A stretch of 64,000 nt of DNA from Porphyrobacter sp. CACIAM 03H1 (GTDB lineage Bacteria; Pseudomonadota; Alphaproteobacteria; Sphingomonadales; Sphingomonadaceae). The first letter of the stretch is position 1. Every line of letters begins with the position of its first letter. Made by a program: the position numbers and the translations under genes. This document shows positions 1 through 7,521 of the stretch, piece after piece. Below the pieces are notes generated by a model. That model was not told where the DNA came from. It worked only from the letters and a program-made list of their open reading frames with translations, and did not search any database. The stretch spans positions 2,170,764 to 2,234,763 of the forward strand of contig NZ_CP021378.1 of the NCBI RefSeq assembly GCF_002215495.1, given 5' to 3'.

Positions 1-1914
1 TGGCCCAAGTCGATGCGCTGGGGCGCCGGGTCTCTCTCGACCGAAAGCCTGCGCTGGGTCCGACCGCTCTCCGGCATTGTCGCGCTGCTGGATGGCGCCG
101 TGGTGCCGTTCGAGGTCGACGGGATTGCGAGCGGGCGCACCACCATGGGGCACCGCTTCCACCATTCCGGCCCGGTCGAGGTGGCCGACGCCGGCTCCTA
201 TATCGAGACGCTGCGCGCGGCCCATGTGATTGTCCATGTCTCCGAACGCTGCCGCATGATCCGCGAAGGCGCCACCCGCGTCGCCGCCGAGGCAGGCCTG
301 ACGCTGGTCGAGGACGAGGGGCTGGTGATCGAGAACGCCGGCCTGACAGAGTGGCCCGTGCCGCTGCTCGGCCGCTTCGACGAGGCGTTTCTCGACGTGC
401 CGCCCGAGGTGATCCAGCTCACCGCGCGGGTGAACCAGAAGTATTTCGTGTGCGAGGGCGCGGACGGCAAGCTCGCCAACGCCTTCGTCTGCACTGCCAA
501 TATCGAGCCGCGCGATCCGGCGGTGGTGGTCGACGGCAACCGCAAGGTCCTCGCCGCGCGGCTTTCCGATGCGCGCTTCTTCTGGGAGCAGGACCAGAAG
601 ACCCCGCTCGCCGTCCATGCCGAGAAGCTCGCGCGCATCACCTTCCACGAGAAGCTCGGCACCGTCGCCGACAAGGTCGAGCGCGTGGCGAAGCTGGCGC
701 GGTGGCTGGTGGAGGAAGGCATCGTCAAACCGACCTCCGTTCGTGTCGAGCGCAGTCGAGACACCGAGGACGGCCTCTCGACTTCGCTCGAGGCGAACGG
801 GGCGGAGGTGCGGAACCTCGCCGACATGGCCGAACAGGCCGCGCGGCTGTGCAAGGCCGATCTCGTCACCGAGATGGTCGGCGAGTTCCCCGAATTGCAG
901 GGCCTGATGGGCGGCTACTACGCCGCGAAGGAGGGCCTGCCGCAGGAGGTCTCCGAGGCGATCCGCGATCACTACAAGCCGGTCGGGCAGGGTGATGATG
1001 TGCCGACCGCACCGGTGACGGTGGCGGTGAGCCTTGCGGACAAGCTGGATACGTTGCGCTCGTTCTTCGCGATCGACGAAAAGCCGACCGGCTCGAAGGA
1101 TCCCTTCGCATTGCGCCGGGCCGCACTCGGCATCATCCGGCTCATTCAGCACAACGCCCTGCGCCTGAACCTGTCCTCCGTTCGCCCTGAGCTTGTCGAA
1201 GGGCCGCACTTCTCGTCCGAAGGCAAGGACGGTGCTTCGACAGGCTCAGCACGAACGGAGGTAGGCAGCGACCTCCTCGACTTCTTCGCCGACCGCCTCA
1301 AGGTCCAGCAGCGCGAGGCCGGCGTCCGCCATGACCTGATCGACGCGGTCTTCGCGCTCGGGGGCGAAGACGATCTCGTCCGCCTGCTCGCCCGCGTCCA
1401 TGCGCTCCAGGCCTTCGTCGGCACCGAGGACGGCACCAACCTCCTCGCGGGCTACAAGCGCGCGGCGAATATCCTCAAGAAGGAGGGCTACGAAGGCCCG
1501 ACGGGGACGCCCGATCCGCAGGTGCTTGCCAGCCTCAAGGAGGGCAACGACACCATCCCCGACACCGGCGAGGAAGACCCGCTCGCGCTGGTCGACGATC
1601 CCGACGTGGGCGATATCCTCGCTGCCGAGGCGCGGAACAATGCGGCGCTTTCCTACACGCCCGAACCGGCGGAAAAGGCGCTGATCGACGCGCTCGACGC
1701 TGCCGCTCCGCGGGCTGCCGCCGCGGTGGAGGCCGAGAAGTTCGCCGATGCGATGGCGGCGCTCGCCACCTTGCGCGCCCCCATCGACCGGTTCTTTGAA
1801 GAGGTGACCGTCAACGCCGATGAGGCGAACAAGCGGAGCAGCCGCCTTGCCCTGCTCGCCCGTTTCCGCGATGCGGTCCACCGGGTCGCTGATTTCAGCC
1901 GGATCGAGGGATGA
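1..1914 (+). CDS. glyS: Glycyl-tRNA synthetase beta subunit (5' truncated)
   Basis: Beta chain of the alpha2-beta2 glycyl-tRNA synthetase, which charges tRNA-Gly with glycine in the cytoplasm. The frame is open from base 1 (W-P-K-S-M-R-W-G), so the real start lies upstream; by comparison with E. coli GlyS roughly 130 N-terminal residues are missing, and the Met at base 13 is internal. The segment KADLVTEMVGEFPELQGLMG is the family hallmark, and the C-terminus (FFEEVTVNADE...LLARFRDAV) is the DALR-like anticodon-binding end. The gene carries two extra in-frame peptides, about residues 246-267 and 394-420 of the visible part, each encoded by a palindromic repeat. The reading frame stays intact, so the enzyme is presumed functional. 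glyQ is expected just upstream. Confidence 0.97.
   Translation, partial: WPKSMRWGAGSLSTESLRWVRPLSGIVALLDGAVVPFEVDGIASGRTTMGHRFHHSGPVEVADAGSYIETLRAAHVIVHVSERCRMIREGATRVAAEAGLTLVEDEGLVIENAGLTEWPVPLLGRFDEAFLDVPPEVIQLTARVNQKYFVCEGADGKLANAFVCTANIEPRDPAVVVDGNRKVLAARLSDARFFWEQDQKTPLAVHAEKLARITFHEKLGTVADKVERVAKLARWLVEEGIVKPTSVRVERSRDTEDGLSTSLEANGAEVRNLADMAEQAARLCKADLVTEMVGEFPELQGLMGGYYAAKEGLPQEVSEAIRDHYKPVGQGDDVPTAPVTVAVSLADKLDTLRSFFAIDEKPTGSKDPFALRRAALGIIRLIQHNALRLNLSSVRPELVEGPHFSSEGKDGASTGSARTEVGSDLLDFFADRLKVQQREAGVRHDLIDAVFALGGEDDLVRLLARVHALQAFVGTEDGTNLLAGYKRAANILKKEGYEGPTGTPDPQVLASLKEGNDTIPDTGEEDPLALVDDPDVGDILAAEARNNAALSYTPEPAEKALIDALDAAAPRAAAAVEAEKFADAMAALATLRAPIDRFFEEVTVNADEANKRSSRLALLARFRDAVHRVADFSRIEG
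737..800 (-). repeat. Type B palindromic repeat inside glyS
   Basis: A 64 bp imperfect palindrome bounded by CCGTTCG and CGAACGG lies inside the glyS reading frame. Read on the minus strand it matches the intergenic copies near 46.1 kb and 57.3 kb: one arm ends CGTTCGCC and the other CACGAACGG, so the element has polarity. Its right arm (about 29 bases in minus orientation) is the same as in the 57.3 kb copy. In the glyS frame it reads VRVERSRDTEDGLSTSLEANG, inserted between the conserved segments EEGIVKP and EVRNLADMAEQAARL. It is translated, not excised, as far as the DNA shows. Confidence 0.85.
1178..1258 (+). repeat. Type A palindromic repeat inside glyS
   Basis: An 81 bp element, exactly 27 codons, in the glyS frame. 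The left arm starts CCGTTCGCCCTGAGC and the right arm ends CTCAGCACGAACGG; the 24-base arms match at about 21 positions when folded. The encoded peptide begins VRPELVEG and ends STGSARTE, a peptide I recognise as recurrent in sphingomonad proteins. The CC/CA asymmetry next to the termini is the same as in the copies before gshB and hrcA. Confidence 0.88.
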
Positions 1915-2034
1915 AAGCCCCCGTTCCCCTGTCCGTCCGCTTTGCAAAAGCGCGCGATATCAAGGGAATATAACGCATTTCGGGGCGGACAGGGTGTCCG
2001 CTTTGTCCGCTTAACGACTGACCCGGGAAGAGCC

Positions 2035-4707
2035 ATGACATTGAAGACTGTCTATGTTTTCGGAGGCAATGCCGACCACTCCGATCCGCGCCAGAAGGAC
2101 AAGACCGTGGCCGGGGGCAAGGGCGCGAACCTCGCCGAGATGGCCTCGATCGGCCTGCCGGTGCCGCCGGGCTTCACCATCACTACCGAAGAGTGCGTCG
2201 CCTATCTGAGGGATGGCGCGGGCTTCTCCGAAGGGTTGAAGGCCGCGGTGGCGGACGCGCTCGCCCATGTCGAAGCATCGGTCGGCAAGCGCTTCGGCGA
2301 TGCGGCGGATCCGCTGCTGGTCTCGGTCCGCTCGGGCGCGCGGGTGTCCATGCCGGGCATGATGGACACGGTGCTCAACCTGGGGCTGAACGACAGCACC
2401 GTGGACGGGCTGGCGGCCTCCAGCGGCGATGCGCGTTTCGCCTGGGACTCCTACCGCCGCTTCATCCAGATGTATTCCGACGTGGTGCTCGGGATCGATC
2501 ACGGGCTGTTCGAGGAAGCGCTGGAGATCGCCAAGGAAGACAAGGGCTTCTACAACGACACAGAGATGGCGGCTGAAGACTGGCAGGCGCTGGTCGGCGA
2601 ATACAAGGGGATCGTCGCGGAGGAACTCGGCCGGCCCTTCCCGCAGGACGTGAACGAACAGCTCTGGGGCGCGATCCGGGCCGTGTTCGACAGCTGGGAT
2701 TCGGACCGCGCCAAGGTCTACCGCCGCCTAAACGACATTCCGGGCGACTGGGGCACTGCGGTGAACGTGCAGGCGATGGTGTTCGGCAACATGGGCGAGA
2801 CGAGCGCCACCGGCGTCGCCTTCACTCGTGACCCCGCCACTGGCGAGCGGGCCTATTACGGCGAATACCTGATCAATGCGCAGGGCGAGGACGTGGTTGC
2901 CGGTATCCGCACCCCGCAATACCTGACCCGGGTGGCGCGCGAGGCGGCGGGGGCGAAGCCGCTCTCGATGGAGGAGGCGCTGCCGGAGGCCTATGCCGAG
3001 CTCGCCCGCGTCTTCGATCTGCTCGAGCTGCACTACAAGGACATGCAGGACATCGAGTTCACCGTCGAGCGCGGCAAGCTGTGGATGCTCCAGACCCGCT
3101 CGGGCAAGCGGACCGCGAAGGCCGCACTCAAGATGGCGGTCGACATGGTGGCCGAGGGCCTGATCGACGAGCGGGAAGCGGTGCGCCGGGTCGATCCGAT
3201 GGCATTGGACCAGCTGCTCCATCCGACGCTCGATCCGAATGCCGAGCGCAATGTGCTGACCACGGGTCTGCCCGCCTCGCCGGGCGCGGCAGCGGGCAAG
3301 ATCGTGCTCGATGCCGACACCGCGGAGCAATGGGCCGGACGGGGCGAGAAGGTTATCCTGGTGCGGGTCGAGACCAGCCCGGAAGACATTCACGGGATGC
3401 ACGCGGCGCAGGGCATCCTGACGGCGCGAGGCGGCATGACCAGCCATGCGGCGGTCGTCGCTCGCGGCATGGGCCGTCCTTGTGTGTCGGGCGCGGGCGC
3501 CGTGTCGATCGACCGTGCGAGCCGCACTCTGCGCATCGGTTCGACCGAACTGAAAGAGGGCGATGCCATCACCCTCGACGGGGCGACCGGGCAGGTGATG
3601 CTCGGTATCGTGCCAACGGTGGAGCCGGAGCTGGCCGGCGACTTCGGGACGCTGATGGTGTGGGCCGACAAGCTGCGCCGCATGAAGGTGCGCACCAATG
3701 CCGAGACGCCCGAGGACTGCCGCATGGCCCGTCAGTTCGGGGCCGAGGGCATCGGGCTGTGCCGCACCGAGCACATGTTCTTCGAAGCCTCGCGCATCTC
3801 GCTGGTTCGCCAGATGATTCTTGCGGAAGACGAGGCCGGGCGGCGGCGCGCGCTGGACAAGCTGTTGCCCGAACAGCGCGCCGATTTCACCGCGATCTTC
3901 GAGGTGATGGCGGGGCTGCCCTGCACGATTCGCCTGCTCGATCCGCCGCTGCACGAGTTCCTGCCCCACGGCGACGAGGAATTCGCCGAGCTGGCTGATG
4001 CGACCGGCCTCGGGGTCGATCACCTCAAGCGGCGGGCGGGGGAGCTTCACGAATTCAATCCGATGCTCGGCCACCGCGGCTGCCGCCTGGGAATCACCTT
4101 CCCCGAGATCTACGCCATGCAGGCGCGCGCGATCTTCGAGGCGGGGTGCGCGGTGAAGCTGTCTTCGGGCGAGGCGCCGCTCCCCGAGATCATGATCCCG
4201 CTGGTGGCGACCAAGCGCGAACTCGCGATCCTCAAGGCCTTGGTCGACAAGGAAGCCGAGGCGGTCTTCACCGAGATCGGCACGCGGGTCGATTACCTCG
4301 TCGGCACGATGATCGAGCTCCCCCGCGCCGCGCTGATGGCAGGCGAAATCGCCGAGGAGGGCGCATTCTTCTCCTTCGGTACCAACGATCTGACGCAGAC
4401 GACGCTCGGCGTCAGCCGCGACGATGCGGCGCGGTTCCTCAGCGTCTATGTCGACAAGGGCATCTTCCCGCGCGACCCCTTCGTCAGCCTCGACATCGAG
4501 GGCGTCGGCCAGCTGGTCGAGCTGGCGGCGGAGCGCGGGCGCGCGACCCGGCCCGACATCAAGCTCGGCATCTGCGGCGAGCACGGCGGCGATCCGGCGA
4601 GCATCGCCTTCTGCGAGAGCGTCGGGCTCGATTACGTCAGCGCCTCGCCCTACCGCGTGCCGATCGCGCGGCTTGCCGCGGCTCAGGCGGCGCTGAAGAA
4701 GGGCTAG
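2035..4707 (+). CDS. ppdK: Pyruvate, phosphate dikinase
   Basis: Interconverts pyruvate + ATP + Pi and phosphoenolpyruvate + AMP + PPi, linking glycolysis and gluconeogenesis in the cytoplasm. The 890-residue length is usual for PPDK. An N-terminal nucleotide-binding domain begins GGKGANLAEM; the phospho-histidine domain has GGMTSHAAVV with the swivelling His at about 471; the C-terminal PEP/pyruvate barrel ends with GTNDLTQTTLG and CGEHGGDP, the catalytic Cys being about 847. The start at 2035 is chosen because the family begins MTLKTVYVFGG; an in-frame upstream Met at 1942 would add a non-conserved tail. The stop overlaps the stop of the convergent methyltransferase gene. Confidence 0.97.
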   Translation: MTLKTVYVFGGNADHSDPRQKDKTVAGGKGANLAEMASIGLPVPPGFTITTEECVAYLRDGAGFSEGLKAAVADALAHVEASVGKRFGDAADPLLVSVRSGARVSMPGMMDTVLNLGLNDSTVDGLAASSGDARFAWDSYRRFIQMYSDVVLGIDHGLFEEALEIAKEDKGFYNDTEMAAEDWQALVGEYKGIVAEELGRPFPQDVNEQLWGAIRAVFDSWDSDRAKVYRRLNDIPGDWGTAVNVQAMVFGNMGETSATGVAFTRDPATGERAYYGEYLINAQGEDVVAGIRTPQYLTRVAREAAGAKPLSMEEALPEAYAELARVFDLLELHYKDMQDIEFTVERGKLWMLQTRSGKRTAKAALKMAVDMVAEGLIDEREAVRRVDPMALDQLLHPTLDPNAERNVLTTGLPASPGAAAGKIVLDADTAEQWAGRGEKVILVRVETSPEDIHGMHAAQGILTARGGMTSHAAVVARGMGRPCVSGAGAVSIDRASRTLRIGSTELKEGDAITLDGATGQVMLGIVPTVEPELAGDFGTLMVWADKLRRMKVRTNAETPEDCRMARQFGAEGIGLCRTEHMFFEASRISLVRQMILAEDEAGRRRALDKLLPEQRADFTAIFEVMAGLPCTIRLLDPPLHEFLPHGDEEFAELADATGLGVDHLKRRAGELHEFNPMLGHRGCRLGITFPEIYAMQARAIFEAGCAVKLSSGEAPLPEIMIPLVATKRELAILKALVDKEAEAVFTEIGTRVDYLVGTMIELPRAALMAGEIAEEGAFFSFGTNDLTQTTLGVSRDDAARFLSVYVDKGIFPRDPFVSLDIEGVGQLVELAAERGRATRPDIKLGICGEHGGDPASIAFCESVGLDYVSASPYRVPIARLAAAQAALKKG

Positions 4708-5471
4708 GTTCCTGCAAGGGATCGCCGCCCGGTCAGGGTGACGATCTCGAAGCTCTCGGTGGTCTTTCCGTCGGCCTCGGCCCGCGCGGCAAAGCCGGCG
4801 CGGGCGCGGGCGAGCGCGGCCTTGCCGAGCGGCGCTGCCGGCCGCTGGAGCGCATTGCCGAGCCCTTGGTCGCGCAGGTCCGCGAGGAGGCGGTCGAGCG
4901 AGCCATAGCGCGCCGCTAGCGTGTGGGTATCGACCACCGGGTCCTTCCATCCGGCGCGCTGCAGCAGGGCGGGGGCGGCGCGGGCGTCGACGAGCGGATG
5001 CAGCCGCGCTGCGGGCCGGTCAGGCTCGGCGGCAAGCATCGCGGCGCGCAGGGCTGGGAGGCTCTGCCCGCCGATGAAGCTTGCGATCACGAGCCCGCCG
5101 GGGGTGAGAGCGTTGCGCAGGTGGATCAGCGCGCCGGGCAGGTCGTTGACAGCATCGAACTGGCCGATCACCCCGATGAAATCATAGGGGCCGCCCGCAA
5201 TCGGCTCCGCGGGGTTGGCTGCCACATCGACCACCACTTCGCTGCCACCTTGGCCGAGGTGCGCCGCCAGCCTGGCTGTGCAGCCACCGATCAGCAGCGC
5301 GCGCGCCGGGGTGTGACGCACGAAGGACAGCCTCTCGATCATGTCGTCGGCCATGTCGTCGAGGAGAAAGGTCGCAGGCTCCGCCGCGCTGCGCAGCCGC
5401 TGCGCCGAGCGCAGCGCGCGGGCCACGCGGCGGCTCTCGGCGAAGATCGTGGGGACGGCGGCGTTGTTCAT
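4704..5471 (-). CDS. Class I SAM-dependent methyltransferase (BioC/NDUFAF5-like)
   Basis: A 255-residue protein with a Rossmann methyltransferase fold. Motif I is degenerate (ALLIGGCTARLAAHL, about residues 48-62) and is followed by an acidic strand end (VVVDVAAN) and the motif LRNALTPGGLVIASFIGG typical of BioC-type enzymes. The start MNNAAVPTIF is the first Met of the conserved N-terminus, 40 bases from the divergent comF start. In sphingomonads a gene of this type commonly sits back to back with comF. The substrate cannot be read from the sequence; NDUFAF5-like and BioC-like roles are both possible. Confidence 0.8.
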   Translation of the reverse strand: MNNAAVPTIFAESRRVARALRSAQRLRSAAEPATFLLDDMADDMIERLSFVRHTPARALLIGGCTARLAAHLGQGGSEVVVDVAANPAEPIAGGPYDFIGVIGQFDAVNDLPGALIHLRNALTPGGLVIASFIGGQSLPALRAAMLAAEPDRPAARLHPLVDARAAPALLQRAGWKDPVVDTHTLAARYGSLDRLLADLRDQGLGNALQRPAAPLGKAALARARAGFAARAEADGKTTESFEIVTLTGRRSLAGT

Positions 5472-5510
5472 GTGATGCGCCCTGCCGCGCTTGCCTCGGG
5501 AGCGCAAGCC

Positions 5511-6224
5511 ATGCGACATCGCGAGGCGATGGCAGTGGTCGCTCAACTTGCCCGGCATCTCGCGCCCGTGGTGGATCTGGTCTATCCGCCGCGCTGCCCG
5601 TCCTGCGGGGTGGCGATCGCCAGCCAGGCAGGGCTTTGCGCGGAATGCTGGAGCACGCTCGAAGTGCCCGATCAGGACGATGCCGCGGGCGATGGCGTGC
5701 CGGTCTACGCGGCCACTATCTACAACGCCACCTCGCGCAGGCTCGTGCTGGCCTACAAGCATGGCGGACGGATCGCGCTCTCCCGGTTGCTGGCCCGGCT
5801 GATCGCGGCGCAACTGCCAGAGCGGGGGGAGGGCGGCGCGCCGCCCCTGCTGGTGCCGGTCCCGCTCCATCGCTGGCGGTTGTGGAGCCGCGGCTTCAAC
5901 CAGGCGGCGCTGCTCGCGCGGGAACTGGCGCGAATGGGCAGGGGCGAGGCAGCAGTGGCGGCGCTGGTCCGGCATCGGCGTACACCCAATCTCGGCGGCC
6001 TCGGGCGCGAGGCGAGGGAGCGGATGCTGAGCGGGGCAATCCGGCTCGATCCCCGCCAGTCGCTGCGGCTCGCGGGGCGCGACGTGGTGCTGGTCGACGA
6101 TGTGCTCACCAGCGGCGCGACGAGCCGGGCCTGCATCGCAGCGATTGCCGCGGCAGGACCGGCCTCGATCACGGTTGCCTGCTTCGCGCGGGTCGAGGAG
6201 GGCCACCGCGGCTCCATGCCCTGA
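5511..6224 (+). CDS. comF: ComF-family phosphoribosyltransferase-like protein
   Basis: ComF-type protein associated with DNA uptake during natural transformation in some bacteria; its role outside competence is unclear. The 237-residue product has an N-terminal four-cysteine zinc site (CPSC at 29-32, CAEC at 43-46) and a C-terminal PRTase fold with the PRPP loop VDDVLTSGAT near 195-204. In-frame ATGs exist at 5475, 5511 and 5529. I chose 5511 because GGAG lies 8 bases upstream, and 5475 would leave only 3 bases to the divergent start. No other competence genes are in the window. Confidence 0.9.
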   Translation: MRHREAMAVVAQLARHLAPVVDLVYPPRCPSCGVAIASQAGLCAECWSTLEVPDQDDAAGDGVPVYAATIYNATSRRLVLAYKHGGRIALSRLLARLIAAQLPERGEGGAPPLLVPVPLHRWRLWSRGFNQAALLARELARMGRGEAAVAALVRHRRTPNLGGLGREARERMLSGAIRLDPRQSLRLAGRDVVLVDDVLTSGATSRACIAAIAAAGPASITVACFARVEEGHRGSMP

Positions 6225-6233
6225 AACACATAA

Positions 6234-6515
6234 CGCCCGAGGCCTTTCGACCCCGGGCGCCACGTGACGAAACGGTGCGGATCCACCCTTGCGGGCCGAG
6301 GCAGCGACCCCCTAACTTCGCTGCCGGGATCCAGTCCCTATCGTTCAACCGGTCGCGCTGGCACCCCGCTGCCAGATCTGCGGTCCGGTCACCCCCTGAA
6401 CCTGACACCGGGCGGTGCCATTGTTCGGTGGAGAACCCCTTGCGAAGGCTCCGGAGGCTTTCTTCCACCGAGTTGGATAACGCGGAAGACGAAACCGTGC
6501 CGCTTGCGCTTTTTT
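6234..6515 (+). ncRNA. Candidate structured non-coding RNA between comF and hisI
   Basis: This 360-base gap (6225-6585) has no convincing ORF but folds into repeated modules. Stem 6300-6307/6318-6325 (8 bp, loop CCCCCTAACT) sits inside a GGATCC/GGATCC outer stem (6279-6284/6327-6332). Stem 6358-6363/6370-6375 (loop CCCCGC) sits inside 6348-6352/6385-6389. Stem 6444-6450/6456-6462 sits inside a 9-bp stem 6425-6433/6463-6471. A hairpin at 6234-6259 opens the region and a run of six T (6510-6515) closes it, which favours the plus strand. The strand is not certain: in reverse the first hairpin followed by TTATGTGTTT could be the terminator. It could also be a long structured hisI leader. No Rfam family is recognised. 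Confidence 0.4.
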
Positions 6516-6585
6516 GTCGTCCGCTGTTGTGTGGCTGCAACAATCGGCGCATGGGCGCCGTCCCGGCATTCTTGGAGTTGCGCGT

Positions 6586-6981
6586 GTGACCGATCTTCCC
6601 CTCACCACCGACCAGCGCGAGAACGGCACTGTATTCGCGCCGAAATTCGATGCGGCGGGGCTGCTGACCGCGATCGTGGTGGATCATGCCGACAGCACGG
6701 TGCTGGTCGTGGCGCACATGAACGCCGAGGCGCTGGAAGCGACGCTCGCGACGGGCAAGGTGCACTTCTGGTCACGTTCGCGCGGCGCACTGTGGATGAA
6801 GGGGGAGACCTCTGGTCATGTGCTTGTCGTTGAGCAGGTGCTGGTCGACTGCGATCAGGATGCCCTGCTGATCCGCGCCACGCCTGCCGGCCCGACCTGC
6901 CACACCGGCGCGCGAAGCTGCTTTTACCGCGAGGTCGCCTTGGATGGCGGGGATCCGGTGCTGACGCGCAACGTCGCTTGA
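6586..6981 (+). CDS. hisI: Phosphoribosyl-AMP cyclohydrolase
   Basis: Third step of histidine biosynthesis: opens the adenine ring of phosphoribosyl-AMP. The 131-residue single-domain protein shows the full HisI signature: HMNAEAL, WSRSRGALWMKGETSGH, DCDQDALL with its metal-binding Asp/Cys residues, and CHTGARSCFYR. It is not fused to HisE. A GTG start at 6586 is chosen because GGAG stands 9 bases upstream (TTGGAGTTGCGC) and the conserved protein begins there. The gene follows the structured gap and stands apart from other his genes; its stop overlaps a TTGACG hexamer that may belong to the next promoter. Confidence 0.95.
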   Translation: MTDLPLTTDQRENGTVFAPKFDAAGLLTAIVVDHADSTVLVVAHMNAEALEATLATGKVHFWSRSRGALWMKGETSGHVLVVEQVLVDCDQDALLIRATPAGPTCHTGARSCFYREVALDGGDPVLTRNVA

Positions 6982-6983
6982 CG

Positions 6984-6999
6984 CTCACGTAAACGTAAG
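6984..6999. promoter_or_regulatory. Candidate MerR/LiuR-type operator
   Basis: CTCACGTAAACGTAAG is a 16 bp inverted repeat (6 of 8 base pairs match) with two ACGT half-sites around a two-base centre. It starts right after TTGACG (6978-6983), where a -35 box would be, and 13 bases before the MerR start codon. MerR-family regulators bind between -35 and -10, and LiuR-type sites known from proteobacteria have this ACGT-N2-ACGT form. It would autoregulate the merR gene and possibly the acyl-CoA dehydrogenase downstream. Confidence 0.55.
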
Positions 7000-7012
7000 G
7001 TAGGGGCAGGGC

Positions 7013-7468
7013 ATGGCTACTGCTCCTGCTCCTCCCGCCCATTCCGCCACCGAGTCGCGCCGCAACGGCGCCCATCTCGACCGTCCGGATGTTCACGCGC
7101 GCGAACAGTTCACCATTTCCGACCTCACCTCGGAATTCGGCTGCACCGCCCGCGCGCTGCGCTTCTACGAGGACGAGGGGCTTATCAGCCCGGCACGTGT
7201 CGGGCTGACCCGAGTCTATTCCAAGCGCGACCGCGCCCGGCTTGCCTGGATCATGCGCGCCAAGAACGTAGGCTTCTCGCTGACCGAGATCCGCGAGATG
7301 ATCGACCTCTACGATCTCGACGACGGCCGCGTCGAACAGCGCCGCGTCACGATCGAGAAATGCCGCGCGCATATCGCCAAGCTCAAGGCTCAGCGCGACG
7401 ATATCGATTCGTCGATCAAGGAATTGACCGACTTCGTGGCCGAAATCGAAAAGCTCGACCTGCGCTGA
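7013..7468 (+). CDS. MerR-family transcriptional regulator, LiuR-like
   Basis: Transcription factor of 151 residues. After a roughly 30-residue unstructured N-terminus comes the winged HTH of the MerR family (FTISDLTSEFGCTARALRFYEDEGL... RVYSKRDRARLAWI, residues 32-88), then a coiled-coil dimerisation helix to the end. No cysteine cluster for metal sensing is present in the C-terminus, which argues against a metal regulator. Position directly before an acyl-CoA dehydrogenase, and an ACGT-N2-ACGT operator upstream, fit the LiuR type that controls branched-chain amino acid or fatty acid catabolism. The inducer cannot be inferred. Confidence 0.88.
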   Translation: MATAPAPPAHSATESRRNGAHLDRPDVHAREQFTISDLTSEFGCTARALRFYEDEGLISPARVGLTRVYSKRDRARLAWIMRAKNVGFSLTEIREMIDLYDLDDGRVEQRRVTIEKCRAHIAKLKAQRDDIDSSIKELTDFVAEIEKLDLR

Positions 7469-7521
7469 TGCGCTAGGCCCAACACCGCTTCAACCACGCC
7501 GCTCACCCAAGGGAACAAGTG

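Noticed and set aside
1915..2034. Possible terminator or leader hairpin between glyS and ppdK (CCTGTCCG ... CGGACAGG)
   Set aside because: Arms of about 8 bp are more than 50 bases apart, with no T run; too weak to annotate.
2728..4950. 740-codon minus-strand open frame opposite ppdK
   Set aside because: It lies wholly over the well-supported ppdK gene and runs into the methyltransferase; composition (Arg/His/Ala) is that of a frame shadow.
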